DNA from: Bacillota bacterium
Lineage (GTDB): Bacteria; Bacillota; UBA994; PWPR01
Direction of reading: 5' to 3'
Length of the DNA: 44,635 nt
Assembly: GCA_028280325.1 (NCBI GenBank)
Contig: JANQLZ010000080.1
Location: 1 to 44,635, forward strand
The translations under genes were made by a program, and so were the position numbers. Position 1 is the stretch's first letter. Each line of letters opens with the position of its first letter. The notes under the pieces were generated by a model. That model was not told where the DNA came from. It searched no databases and was given only the letters and a program-made list of their open reading frames with translations. Of the stretch, positions 35,193 to 43,660 are shown in pieces.

Positions 35193-36869
35193 TCAGTTAT
35201 AGTAAATTAAATTACCCTTGTTATCCCATCCCAATGGAAATCCTTCTACAGTTAGTGTTTTTGAACTTCTGTTTTCAATAGTAATTATCCTGATCTCTTT
35301 TTCAGCTGGATTTAGATAACCCAGCTGACTACTGTCTGCTGTCCACCTGATATGGCCGGGCTGTTGATTAAAGCTGTATTCGATTCGCCCTTTTAACAGA
35401 TTATAGATGCCAACTCGATCATTGACTGTAATCACACATCTGCGCTTGTCAGGAGACAGGAAATTGCTGTTTTGCTGAGCGTATAGATTTCCTTTGACAA
35501 TTGTCCTAATTTTATCCTGGGACAGATTTAATTCCTGGATCTGATTACCGCTGTCAAATATCAAGGTATTGTCATTTATAAAGACGATGTTGGCAAAACC
35601 AGGTGCACCTCGATCATTTCCATTTAGCTCCCTGTGCAACAGGATTTCGCCGGTCTGCAATTGATATACGGTCAGCTCAAAGAGATTTAGTTTGTGGTTT
35701 TGGACGACAGCAACAGTTTTTTCATCCGGAGAAAAAGCAACATTGTCAACGTTTGCTAACTCTAAAACCTTACTACCTGAAATATCGTAGACTGTATTAT
35801 TGTAAAACATATAATTCTCCGCAGACCATATAAGTTTTTTGTTATCCTGCTGCCAGACTTTGAGGGTTTCCAGGATACGGCTTTTACCGGTAGCTACCTC
35901 AATCAGATTCAAATTCACTATCTCATAGCAGGCATTGGGTAATTCCCGGTTATTATAGCGCCTGACGATATCGGTACAGGCTATGTACCTGTTGCTGTCG
36001 GATAATGCTATGGTGCCTAGATTGTAATTACTCGTTAGAGCTGACGGTATTTGACTGTTGTAATCGTACTTATAGATCGCCTTACCGGGATAAAGATCAA
36101 AATACAATCCGCTACTATCAATTATATTAACGCCATCGCGATCTTTCGCTCCGGTCAGATTAATAGCAACCTGAGCATAAGCAGCAGGATCAGCAGCATT
36201 ATTTGAGAACTGCATTGCTAAACGGGTGGGGCTTTGCCAGCTGCATTTAACCTGATATTTTTGGGCCATTGATACACTGTGGCCGATGATTGAAGTCACC
36301 GAGCTTTTATTCATCGGTTTGCTGAAGTTGATAATGATTTTGGTGTCACTGAGAATACAGCTGCTTTCTATTTCGCTGTCAGCCAGGTTGGGGGTGGATC
36401 TGACAGTAGGAGACTCGAATATGTAATCGGAAATTACCGGTGGCTCAACCTTTTGCAGTTGAAAACTGTATTCCTTTACTTTGCCCTCAATGTTTAACGT
36501 TGCCCGATCACCGACCTGCCAATTGCCAGGTAGAATACCCCATTGCTTGGATTGGCCGGCACTGCTGGTCAGGTTATGCAGCTCAAAAGGCATTCTGGGC
36601 TCGATAGATATCTTTGCCCGCAAATCAGCTTCATTAACCTCGGCCTTTAATCTTACCCGGATGTAAAAGTTGTCACCGGCAAAGGCAATGCTCTGCTGAT
36701 TGCTGATCAGGTCAATAAGAACTGGTTTTGATTCTGTGGTAGCTAATGGCGATTCAACAATCTGATAGGTGTCAAGACCGGCCACCTCTACTGCTGCATC
36801 CTGATACGAGCAGCCAGCTGTAGCTAACAGAATAACTAAAAAACTGATGATTCCTTTGCTATAATTCAT
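35193..36869 (-). CDS. Lipoprotein with Ig-like and beta-propeller-like regions
   Basis: A 558-residue surface lipoprotein. The signal peptide ends in lipobox ATAGC with Cys at residue 20. Residues about 50-150 look like a bacterial Ig-type domain; residues about 165-265 contain an SbsA-type Ig motif (TKIIINFSKPMNKSSV). The C-terminal half (about 280-555) has repeating blades of the TolB/WD40 kind (FSPDEKTVAVV, FLSPDKRRCVITV, IRWTADSSQLGYL). No catalytic residues are visible. It is monocistronic with its own terminator. It resembles the smaller protein encoded at 40177-40977, which ends in the same sort of propeller blade. The role is unknown; binding or scaffolding at the cell surface is likely. 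Confidence 0.75.
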   Translation of the reverse strand: MNYSKGIISFLVILLATAGCSYQDAAVEVAGLDTYQIVESPLATTESKPVLIDLISNQQSIAFAGDNFYIRVRLKAEVNEADLRAKISIEPRMPFELHNLTSSAGQSKQWGILPGNWQVGDRATLNIEGKVKEYSFQLQKVEPPVISDYIFESPTVRSTPNLADSEIESSCILSDTKIIINFSKPMNKSSVTSIIGHSVSMAQKYQVKCSWQSPTRLAMQFSNNAADPAAYAQVAINLTGAKDRDGVNIIDSSGLYFDLYPGKAIYKYDYNSQIPSALTSNYNLGTIALSDSNRYIACTDIVRRYNNRELPNACYEIVNLNLIEVATGKSRILETLKVWQQDNKKLIWSAENYMFYNNTVYDISGSKVLELANVDNVAFSPDEKTVAVVQNHKLNLFELTVYQLQTGEILLHRELNGNDRGAPGFANIVFINDNTLIFDSGNQIQELNLSQDKIRTIVKGNLYAQQNSNFLSPDKRRCVITVNDRVGIYNLLKGRIEYSFNQQPGHIRWTADSSQLGYLNPAEKEIRIITIENRSSKTLTVEGFPLGWDNKGNLIYYN

Positions 36870-37043
36870 AATTGATATTTCCTTTATAATAGCTGACGTT
36901 GTTCAACTGCAAAGTAATTCTTGTTCTTCACTTACTGCTTATTTCAACTATTATCCAGTAAATCCTTTGTTTATATTTACATTGAAAAACATTTATTACC
37001 TATAACAGATGAAGCCAGCCAGGCAAGATCATTACTTTGCTGA

Positions 37044-37079
37044 TAAAAAAACCGAGTAACCATCCTACTGGTACTCGGT
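37044..37079 (-). terminator. Terminator after the FAD oxidoreductase gene
   Basis: ACCGAGTA/TACTCGGT with a 13-base loop; seven Ts follow on the minus strand. Confidence 0.9.
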
Positions 37080-37111
37080 CAATTATTTAAACCCAATTTA
37101 CAACAGCTGAC

Positions 37112-38257
37112 TTACAGGCTTAATATCAACTCCACCAACTCATTTCTAGTGATTTCGCTGGGGATGTCCACTTTTTTTTCAATCAGTTTTTTAATTTTAA
37201 AACCCAGGCTGATATCGCCAATCAGGATTGCGCCAATCAATCGGTTGTTTTCTATGACAAAACTTTGATACAGATCGGCATCGCTGTAGCGCAGCAGCCT
37301 TCTATTTTTTGCTTCATTTATCTCACCCATAGACATGATCGATATTCCAGAGACCTTTAAAGTTGGCGCTGGCAGCAGCTCACGATACAATAGATCTGTT
37401 CCGGCAGCATTACTGCCGGCAACATTTCCTTGCACATTGGCAATTGTAATCAAACCCCAGCATCTATCATTGTATTCAGCAATATCACCGCAGGCATAAA
37501 TATTGTCAACTGAGGTCTGCATCCGGTCGTTGACAACAACAGCCCTCTGCAGTTTTATAGGAGTATTCTCAAGAACCTTGATGTTTGATCTGACCCCGGC
37601 AGCAACTACTACGCAGGAGTCCTCGAGTAACTCCGGATAATCTGAGGCGTCAGCTCCAGTTATTATTTTCAGGTTATCGTCTGTCAGTTTTTGGGCTAAG
37701 TATTCTCCCCCGAGGGGATCTAACTGACGGGCTAAAACATAATCTCTTTCAATAACAGTAACTGGCTTACCCAGTTTTCTAATCTCAGAGGCTATTTCCA
37801 GGCCCAACAGTCCTCCGCCGATGACAACTGACCGCTTTTTTTCTAAAGCCTTTTTTCTGATTGCCAGTGCATCATCATAATCACGCAGACAGAGCACCTC
37901 TCCCTGATAATTAATTGGGGGTACGAAGGAATAGGCGCCTAATGCCAGAATCAGTTTTCGGTACCTGGTATAAGTTCCATCTGTCCAAAAAACCCTGTTG
38001 TTTTCAGTGTCAACTGAGGCCATCGTCATCTTGCTGACAAACCTGATATTGTTCTTTTCAAACCAGCCATCTTTAACCATGCTTATATTTTCAATTGCAG
38101 TTTCCTCACCGATAACCGCTGGCAATCTTGTTCGCCAGTAAGGGGCATAAGCCTCTGATCCACACAGCACCACCCCATCACTGCGTTTGGCAGCGGCTTT
38201 AGCAGCCGCAAAGCCAGCAGGTCCGGCCCCAACTATCAGAATCTTTGCTTCTTTCAT
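37112..38257 (-). CDS. FAD/NAD(P)-dependent pyridine nucleotide-disulfide-type oxidoreductase
   Basis: A 381-residue two-nucleotide-fold flavoprotein similar to rubredoxin/NADH reductases and the N-terminal part of NirB. FAD-binding GAGPAGFAAAKAA is at residues 9-21, NAD-binding GGGLLGLEIASEI at about 147-159, and the second FAD motif NIYACGDIAEY near 268-278. There is no redox-active CxxC, so it passes electrons through FAD alone to a partner protein such as rubredoxin or a peroxidase. It starts eight bases after bcp, which suggests that it may recycle or support that peroxiredoxin. It ends with a strong terminator. Confidence 0.88.
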   Translation of the reverse strand: MKEAKILIVGAGPAGFAAAKAAAKRSDGVVLCGSEAYAPYWRTRLPAVIGEETAIENISMVKDGWFEKNNIRFVSKMTMASVDTENNRVFWTDGTYTRYRKLILALGAYSFVPPINYQGEVLCLRDYDDALAIRKKALEKKRSVVIGGGLLGLEIASEIRKLGKPVTVIERDYVLARQLDPLGGEYLAQKLTDDNLKIITGADASDYPELLEDSCVVVAAGVRSNIKVLENTPIKLQRAVVVNDRMQTSVDNIYACGDIAEYNDRCWGLITIANVQGNVAGSNAAGTDLLYRELLPAPTLKVSGISIMSMGEINEAKNRRLLRYSDADLYQSFVIENNRLIGAILIGDISLGFKIKKLIEKKVDIPSEITRNELVELILSL

Positions 38258-38265
38258 AGCTGAAA

Positions 38266-38730
38266 CTACTGCTCTGCCTTAAGTATTTCTAAAATTTCTT
38301 CAGCATGGTTTTTAACTTTTACTTTGGGAAAAACTTTAATAATCTTTCCTTCGGCATCAATTATAAAGGTACTGCGGATTAGACCCATGTATTTTTTGCC
38401 AAACATATTTTTTTCACCCCAGGCACCATAGGCCTCGGCTACCTGATGATCGGTGTCAGCCAGCAAGTAAAACGGCAAACCATGTTTTTCGGCAAATCTG
38501 GTGTGAGAAGCGATACTGTCCGGACTAACGCCGATTACTACCCCACCCAGTTCCAGGATATCATCATACACATCCCTGAATGAGCAGGCTTGCTTAGTGC
38601 ACCCAGGGGTGTTATCTTTCGGATAAAAATACAAAACAACTGTCTTACCTAAAAAACTTGAGAGAGTTATTTTTTCACCGCTTTTATCTTCTAAAGTAAA
38701 ATCAACGGCCTTTTGGCCCACTTTTAACAT
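38266..38730 (-). CDS. bcp: Thioredoxin-dependent peroxiredoxin, Bcp/PrxQ type
   Basis: A 154-residue thiol peroxidase that reduces H2O2 and organic hydroperoxides. The active-site motif is YFYPKDNTPGCTKQACSFRD with peroxidatic Cys44 and a second Cys49 five residues later, as in the atypical 2-Cys alpha2 form. ATG 38730 is used because TTGGAGGTAGTAGAT precedes it; the in-frame codon at 38745 overlaps that site. It is followed by an FAD reductase in a two-gene operon, expected oxidative-stress defence in an anaerobe. Confidence 0.95.
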   Translation of the reverse strand: MLKVGQKAVDFTLEDKSGEKITLSSFLGKTVVLYFYPKDNTPGCTKQACSFRDVYDDILELGGVVIGVSPDSIASHTRFAEKHGLPFYLLADTDHQVAEAYGAWGEKNMFGKKYMGLIRSTFIIDAEGKIIKVFPKVKVKNHAEEILEILKAEQ

Positions 38731-38802
38731 ATCTACTACCTCCAAGCGATTTATTATAATAAAAACAGCTATATAGTTTTAAGCTCATTAGTTGGTTGTT
38801 AG

Positions 38803-38841
38803 GGCATTACCCCAATACCATGCTTCGGCGTGGGTTATGCC
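38803..38841. other. Two-tier hairpin with a UUCG tetraloop
   Basis: Outer stem GGCAT/ATGCC and inner stem CCATGC/GCGTGG (one G-T pair) closed by TTCG, read on the plus strand. It sits in the 221-base gap between bcp and the DUF1801 gene, both minus-strand. The C(UUCG)G loop would be exceptionally stable only in plus-strand RNA, where no gene is present. No T-run follows. Confidence 0.45.
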
Positions 38842-38951
38842 ATACTCTTAAACTGGTTATAAGATTAAACTATAAATAGTATTATTTTTTATTATTATTC
38901 TTTTATACCCCACATTAGCAGGAGCTATTCAATGTCTGGCTGGCAAACTGA

Positions 38952-39395
38952 TTAAGCCCTGTTGTTTTGATACATCTCAATAAACTCTGCCACTGAGTGC
39001 ATCTTGACGATTTTGGCAATCGCAGCCAGCGGAAGTTCATCTAACTTTTTAAATCTTAAACACGACTTTCCCATATTGAGCTTTTTGCCTTTTTTTCTGT
39101 ATTGCGACTCGAGCCAGCTGTATAGTTCACTGTCCTGATAAACATTCATTAAGTATAGAGAATAATAATTCTTTTGGGCGGCTAAGCCCAGATACATTAA
39201 TGGCTGCTTATTGTAGGTATCAGCAAAACATTCCAGCGGCACTTCGTAGGAAATCATACCCCAGTTCATGTTTTCCGCATAGCCTGGTGGAATGTTCTGC
39301 AGAATAAGCTGGCGTATCTCGGTAATAACCAAGCGTCGATCATCGTTAAGCTCTGCCAAATAATCCTCAACTGTCTTTGCCCTGCTTCTAGCCAT
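38952..39395 (-). CDS. DUF1801 domain protein (YdhG-like)
   Basis: A 147-residue single-domain protein: TVEDYLAELNDDRRLVITEIRQLILQNIPPGYAENMNWGMISYEVP at the N-terminus, followed by PLMYLGLAAQKNYYSLYLMN and SCLRFKKLDELPLAAIAKIV, which is the DUF1801 pattern. Bacillus YdhG-type members have been linked to intracellular iron handling, but the biochemical role is not settled. The ATG at 39395 follows ATGGAGGATCAGCA. It is transcribed away from the DUF1874 gene. Confidence 0.85.
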   Translation of the reverse strand: MARSRAKTVEDYLAELNDDRRLVITEIRQLILQNIPPGYAENMNWGMISYEVPLECFADTYNKQPLMYLGLAAQKNYYSLYLMNVYQDSELYSWLESQYRKKGKKLNMGKSCLRFKKLDELPLAAIAKIVKMHSVAEFIEMYQNNRA

Positions 39396-39699
39396 TGCTG
39401 ATCCTCCATTTGAAATTGCTGGTTTGTTGCCTGTTTTGCCTCGAAAATTGCCAAGACCAGCACTTGTAAATTACAGTCTGTAGAATTACCTTGGCCATTG
39501 AAGTCCTGCTAATACATCAATTATATTACACTTTTTCTCAATGAGCCAATTTTTAAACTATGTAAGTGCTTTTAAGCAAGAGTTTTATCAAAGGTATGTT
39601 AATAATCTGCTGTTCCTGGATAAAAAAACAGCTAGAGGCCATATTATTATCTGTTTGGGGGTATATAATAACTAAAATACAGATCATAAGGAGAGCATC
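39396..39699. other. Divergent intergenic region between DUF1801 and DUF1874 genes
   Basis: About 300 bases with no gene. The minus-strand promoter for DUF1801 is likely TTGGCT (39549-39544), 18 bases, TATAAT (39525-39520). Toward the plus gene there is TATAAT at 39664-39669 without a good -35, flanked by the inverted repeat ATCTGT (39649-39654) / ACAGAT (39679-39684). GCTGTT/AACAGC at 39609-39632 forms a small stem. Confidence 0.5.
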
Positions 39700-40038
39700 A
39701 TGAAAAACAATAAGAATTATCCTATAGCCTTGTTCAATGGTACTGTAGCTACTACAAATGGATTATTTTCTGTTGAAGACATCAGTGTGGAAGAGGCTAA
39801 AAAATATATTGATGAGAATGGTTTTATATCTGCTGTCGGCCATCAGGCGACCGCAGCAATAATGGCTGAAGCCTTTAATAAAGACATTAAAATGAACAGG
39901 ATCCAGTTTCACCAGAGCGTCGGCCAGTTGGCAATAGCATTTAAACTCGATCAAAGACCTGCTGAAGGAGTAATTCTTGACAAATCAGAGCTGGAAGCTA
40001 TCGGCTACAGCTTTAAGCTAATGAAAAGGCTGGAATAA
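39700..40038 (+). CDS. DUF1874 protein, AcrIII-1/Crn2-type ring nuclease
   Basis: A 112-residue protein that reads end to end as DUF1874: IALFNGT at the N-terminus, ISVEEAKKYI, GFISAVGHQATA, NRIQF, AIAFKLDQRPAEGVIL and LEAIGYSFKLMKRLE. Viral AcrIII-1 and cellular Crn2 of this family degrade cyclic tetra-adenylate, the second messenger of type III CRISPR systems. From memory, SIRV1 gp29 uses His47, Arg85 and Glu88; here His48, Arg86 and Glu89 sit at the equivalent places, so activity is plausible. ATG 39700 follows ATAAGGAGAGCATC. It is monocistronic, surrounded by minus-strand genes, and no cas gene or phage gene is in the window. Confidence 0.88.
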   Translation: MKNNKNYPIALFNGTVATTNGLFSVEDISVEEAKKYIDENGFISAVGHQATAAIMAEAFNKDIKMNRIQFHQSVGQLAIAFKLDQRPAEGVILDKSELEAIGYSFKLMKRLE

Positions 40039-40120
40039 CGGTAAGTAAAATAAAGAGGCTCTTTACAGGCCTGTTTCTGCTAATGATACTGTTTTATTAG
40101 AGATAATTGGATAATTACAG

Positions 40121-40147
40121 TGGCAGTAATACAAATGATTACTGCCA
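40121..40147. terminator. Hairpin between convergent genes
   Basis: Perfect 10-bp stem TGGCAGTAAT/ATTACTGCCA with a 7-base loop, between the ends of the DUF1874 gene (plus) and the anchored propeller gene (minus). There is no clean T-run on either side, so termination is inferred from position. Confidence 0.5.
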
Positions 40148-40176
40148 TACAGCTGTTGTTTTAGTGCAATTAAGGC

Positions 40177-40977
40177 TTACTTTAGCTTAAATACTTTTTG
40201 CCTTCCGTCCTGTTTAAAATTTAAACCCTCTTTGGTCCATTGTGGATCTTTAGCATTGCTGATCCTTGTATCAGATCCTGTTTTTAAATCAACGATAATT
40301 ATATCCCCATCAATGGATTCATAGGCAATATACCTACTATTAGGATCTTTTAAGGCCATTCTGCTGCTCTGGGGCAGTACATTGTCAGTTTTTATTCCGG
40401 TTATCTGGCCGCCTAAATCTAAAAGAAACAGTTCGTAATTTTCCCGTGAAGGATAGTTGACAATAATCCTGTTATCCAGCCACCCAAAATGTAATATTGT
40501 TGTATTCTTTTCCATTAACAAGATCTTTTCCTGGCCATCATCAAAGCTGTAAACTGCAATACCATTTGTTTCAGGAATATCTCCGCCCTGCCAATCGCCA
40601 GGTTTGGTATAAACGGCCATAGTAGCATTCTGATTGAGGAATACTTGAGCATTGGCCTCTTGTTTTGCTAACAGTTCTACTTCATCTCCGTCACGAGAAA
40701 TCTTACGTAGAGAGAGATCATTTCCAACATAAATAATATCACCATTAGGAAATACATCAGCTGAAAAGCCGTCTAAAATCAATGATTGCTTCGAATCCAA
40801 GTATTCAACCCTTAATTTTATATCTGAAGGCACTGCTCCAGCCAATACGGTAATTTCTGCATTGCTTTTGTGATTAATACTGGAGTGTCTTTTGTCATTA
40901 AGGTAGTCTGTAACCAACAAACCGACAATGATTACTAATGCTACTGTAATTACAGCAGATATTTTTTTAATCCTCAT
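40177..40977 (-). CDS. Membrane-anchored beta-propeller-like protein
   Basis: A 266-residue protein with an N-terminal hydrophobic segment (ISAVITVALVIIVGLLV, about residues 6-22) as anchor or signal, without a lipobox Cys. The rest contains propeller-like blades (GDIIYVGNDLSLRKISRDGD, NQNATMAVYTKPGDWQGG, DPNSRYIAYESIDGDIIIVD, DPQWTKEGLNFKQDG). The ATG at 40977 is preferred because GGAGGTGCCAGGA precedes it; a GTG at 40986 lies inside that site. No catalytic motif is seen. It resembles the C-terminal half of the lipoprotein at 35193-36869. Function unknown. Confidence 0.7.
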   Translation of the reverse strand: MRIKKISAVITVALVIIVGLLVTDYLNDKRHSSINHKSNAEITVLAGAVPSDIKLRVEYLDSKQSLILDGFSADVFPNGDIIYVGNDLSLRKISRDGDEVELLAKQEANAQVFLNQNATMAVYTKPGDWQGGDIPETNGIAVYSFDDGQEKILLMEKNTTILHFGWLDNRIIVNYPSRENYELFLLDLGGQITGIKTDNVLPQSSRMALKDPNSRYIAYESIDGDIIIVDLKTGSDTRISNAKDPQWTKEGLNFKQDGRQKVFKLK

Positions 40978-41071
40978 TCCTGGCACCTCCTAATGTACTG
41001 AGCTATTATCCTAAGAGGTATAATTTCGTTAACAGTTATCTGTATCCCAAAAATCTGTGATTACCGCTTGC

Positions 41072-43645
41072 TTATCGGGTATGATCTACAGAAATTAGTT
41101 TTACAACTCCATTGCTACCGTCAACCTCGAGAAGATCGCCATCCTTGACGATATCCATTAGGCCGAGCAGTCCGCTTACACAAGGAATACCGTACTCTCT
41201 GGCAATAATTCCACCATGTTGAAGCATTCCTCCAATCTCCATCACAACTCCAGCTGCATTAATAAATATCGGTGTCCAGGAAGGCTCGGCCGAAGTTGTA
41301 ACAAGTATTTCACCCGGATATAACGGCTTTTCATACGGTGAATGAAGCACCTTTGCTTTACCTCTCACTTTTCCAGGCGCAATGGCAGTGCCGACTAAAT
41401 CGCCATCTTTTATTTCAAGTTCAGGTTTAAATATTTTACCCCTGGAGTCTATTACCAAGGGCCAGTCTTTAATGTGACCAACCACCTTATAAGGTGCCAG
41501 ATTTTTGCCTCTCAGTTTTTGCAGGTCGATCCTGCTATCCCTTTGAGCCCTGGTTATTTCGCTCTTATGTAAGTCAAAAACCTGATTGGCATTTTCCAGC
41601 CTTCCTTCGGCAGCAAAACGCTCTCCAATCCTCAAGCTCAAATCATGCAGCCTGGCCAGAACATATACAATTACATACTTGGGATGTTCTCTATAACCAT
41701 ATGTTCCCTGATATATTTCCGCCTGTTTGGCAAATCTCTTTTCGAACCCACCTTCTTTGGCAATCGAATAGAGTCTATCGTAAGCCTCTTGTCGCTTTTG
41801 AATAACTTTGGCAATTTGGCTGTCATCGATATTTATCTCTGCAAGTCTGTCATATACCGAGCCGATATCCTCATAAGCTCGTTTAGACGCAACGTCAATT
41901 TCTTTAAAACCTCGGACCCCGTATTTGTCGATAAACTCTTTGAAGTCAGACCTGAACTGATTAGAATAGGATTCATTATTGAGTTTATTGATAAACTGCT
42001 CTCTGCCTGGCGTGTTTTGGAATTCATCGTATGAAGCCAGTTTAAACATCAAATGTCCCATTTCACTGGTTGGATTTCCATCCAGGTCCATACCCAGGGC
42101 AGTTACTTCAGTCTTAATGTCATAACCTTTAAACATCCTCTTTACCCGGCCAAAAGCCAGCATACCAGAAAGTATTATTCCGACTGTGTTTACTATTTTA
42201 CCAATATCTTTTATGGCTTCATCTACTGTCTGGCTAAAGCTCTCTTGGTAATTAAAATTATCTGAGCGATGCTTGATACCCTCAACCACCTCAAGGTAGT
42301 CAGCAGCAGCCTTTCTGTAATCTCCAAATATCGCCCTTACCGTGAATGGCAGATACTTTAAGGCCATCCCGACGGCATTTAGTTTCATCCCCTTCAGTGC
42401 CTGAGGTAACTTAGATGGCAAATACTCGGCAATATCCAAGTTGGAGAGTATCCTTTTTACGTTATCGTCATAGATACTCAGCATCTTACCGGCAATCTTT
42501 TTTCCCATTGCTTTATAAATATATGATATATTTAAATACTGCCTTCCGTGGAGGGTGGGCATTGTTCCATCGAGAGAGCAGACTAAGGTTTCGCCTTTAA
42601 TCTCCTGCAATACATCAGCCCACAGTTCTGTTCCCAAAACACTCATAGAGTCTGTAAAACCCTGCGTCATGCCGATAACATCGAGGTACAGTAACTTATC
42701 CTCCCCAGGCTTTGTTACAAGCTCGGGGAAAAGGGGCAGATAGGTGGTTATCGGTCTGGCCTGGAGAAGGTAGAGTTTTCCGTTTTGATAGGCCCACTCG
42801 ATATCAATCGGCTTGCGGTAGTACTTTTCGCCTTCTTTGACAAGAGCAGCAAGCTCGATGATCTGTAAATCAGCAAGGGCCTGTTTTTGAGGTTCTGGAG
42901 GGGTCTGTGCCGCTATTCCGCCATCCATTTTAAGATAAAAAGCCAGCGACTTTTCATTAATCTGCTTTTCAACAATACTGTTTTTCACGCTGTCGAAGAT
43001 ATAAATGTCCGGGGTTACAGAGCCAGATACGATGGTCTCCCCTAACCCAAATGATGCATTGATAACTACCTCGTCATAAGCATTATTCAGTGGATTGAGT
43101 GAAAACCCCACCCCGCTGACATCGGAAGCGATCTGGTGTTGCACGATAACAGCAATACATGTATTACTGAGGTCAATATTATTTTGCTTTTTATACTCCG
43201 TTACTCTAAAGTCAAAACAGGAGGAGAACGCTTTGGCTACGGCCTCTTCTAATCCTGGCCTGGTTACCCCTAATAAGGTTTCATACATACCTGCAAAGCT
43301 ATTACCTTTCAGATCCTCCTCCGGAGATGAAGAGCGTATGGCGAACAGATCTCCAGCCAACCCTTTCACCTGCTCATCAAAAGCCCGGCGTTGACCGGTG
43401 GTAAATCTCAGGCCTGCTGCCTCAGCTTTAACTCTGTCGCAGTTGACTTTTGTCGTGTCAGTCAACAGAGCCTGCCACCCGTCAGATCCCTTGATGTTTT
43501 GCAGCCATTCGTCGAAGAATGACACCGCTAAGACTAACCCTTCTGGAACAGGAAAACCGGCTTTAGTCGTTTCAATCAGAGCCTTAGCCTTGCCGCCGAT
43601 CTCAGCCAGATTCGGAACATCAATTATATTGAATTTGTAGATCAT
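41072..43645 (-). CDS. PEP-synthase/rifampin-phosphotransferase-like dikinase
   Basis: An 857-residue enzyme. The N-terminal PPDK/PEP-synthase ATP-binding domain (about 1-320) has GGKAKAL, GFPVPEGLVL, FAIRSSSPEED, FAGMYET, QASDVSGVGFSLNP-like segments and the ending DIEWAYQNGKLYLLQARPIT. A long helical middle region (about 325-760) follows, then a C-terminal swivelling His domain with His810 in GGMLQHGGIIAREYGIPCV. PEP synthase would have a further PEP-binding TIM barrel after the His domain; it is absent, and this ATP-middle-His order and length match rifampin phosphotransferase (about 867 residues) and related YvkC proteins. It probably phosphorylates a small molecule with ATP's beta phosphate. 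ATG 43645 follows GGGAGGCACAGGC. It is 15 bases after a TetR regulator. Confidence 0.85.
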   Translation of the reverse strand: MIYKFNIIDVPNLAEIGGKAKALIETTKAGFPVPEGLVLAVSFFDEWLQNIKGSDGWQALLTDTTKVNCDRVKAEAAGLRFTTGQRRAFDEQVKGLAGDLFAIRSSSPEEDLKGNSFAGMYETLLGVTRPGLEEAVAKAFSSCFDFRVTEYKKQNNIDLSNTCIAVIVQHQIASDVSGVGFSLNPLNNAYDEVVINASFGLGETIVSGSVTPDIYIFDSVKNSIVEKQINEKSLAFYLKMDGGIAAQTPPEPQKQALADLQIIELAALVKEGEKYYRKPIDIEWAYQNGKLYLLQARPITTYLPLFPELVTKPGEDKLLYLDVIGMTQGFTDSMSVLGTELWADVLQEIKGETLVCSLDGTMPTLHGRQYLNISYIYKAMGKKIAGKMLSIYDDNVKRILSNLDIAEYLPSKLPQALKGMKLNAVGMALKYLPFTVRAIFGDYRKAAADYLEVVEGIKHRSDNFNYQESFSQTVDEAIKDIGKIVNTVGIILSGMLAFGRVKRMFKGYDIKTEVTALGMDLDGNPTSEMGHLMFKLASYDEFQNTPGREQFINKLNNESYSNQFRSDFKEFIDKYGVRGFKEIDVASKRAYEDIGSVYDRLAEINIDDSQIAKVIQKRQEAYDRLYSIAKEGGFEKRFAKQAEIYQGTYGYREHPKYVIVYVLARLHDLSLRIGERFAAEGRLENANQVFDLHKSEITRAQRDSRIDLQKLRGKNLAPYKVVGHIKDWPLVIDSRGKIFKPELEIKDGDLVGTAIAPGKVRGKAKVLHSPYEKPLYPGEILVTTSAEPSWTPIFINAAGVVMEIGGMLQHGGIIAREYGIPCVSGLLGLMDIVKDGDLLEVDGSNGVVKLISVDHTR

Positions 43646-43660
43646 GCCTGTGCCTCCCAA

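Noticed and set aside
41072-43645. Plain PEP synthase (ppsA)
   Set aside because: The His domain is at the C-terminus and the PEP-binding TIM barrel is missing, so the standard ppsA label would be misleading.
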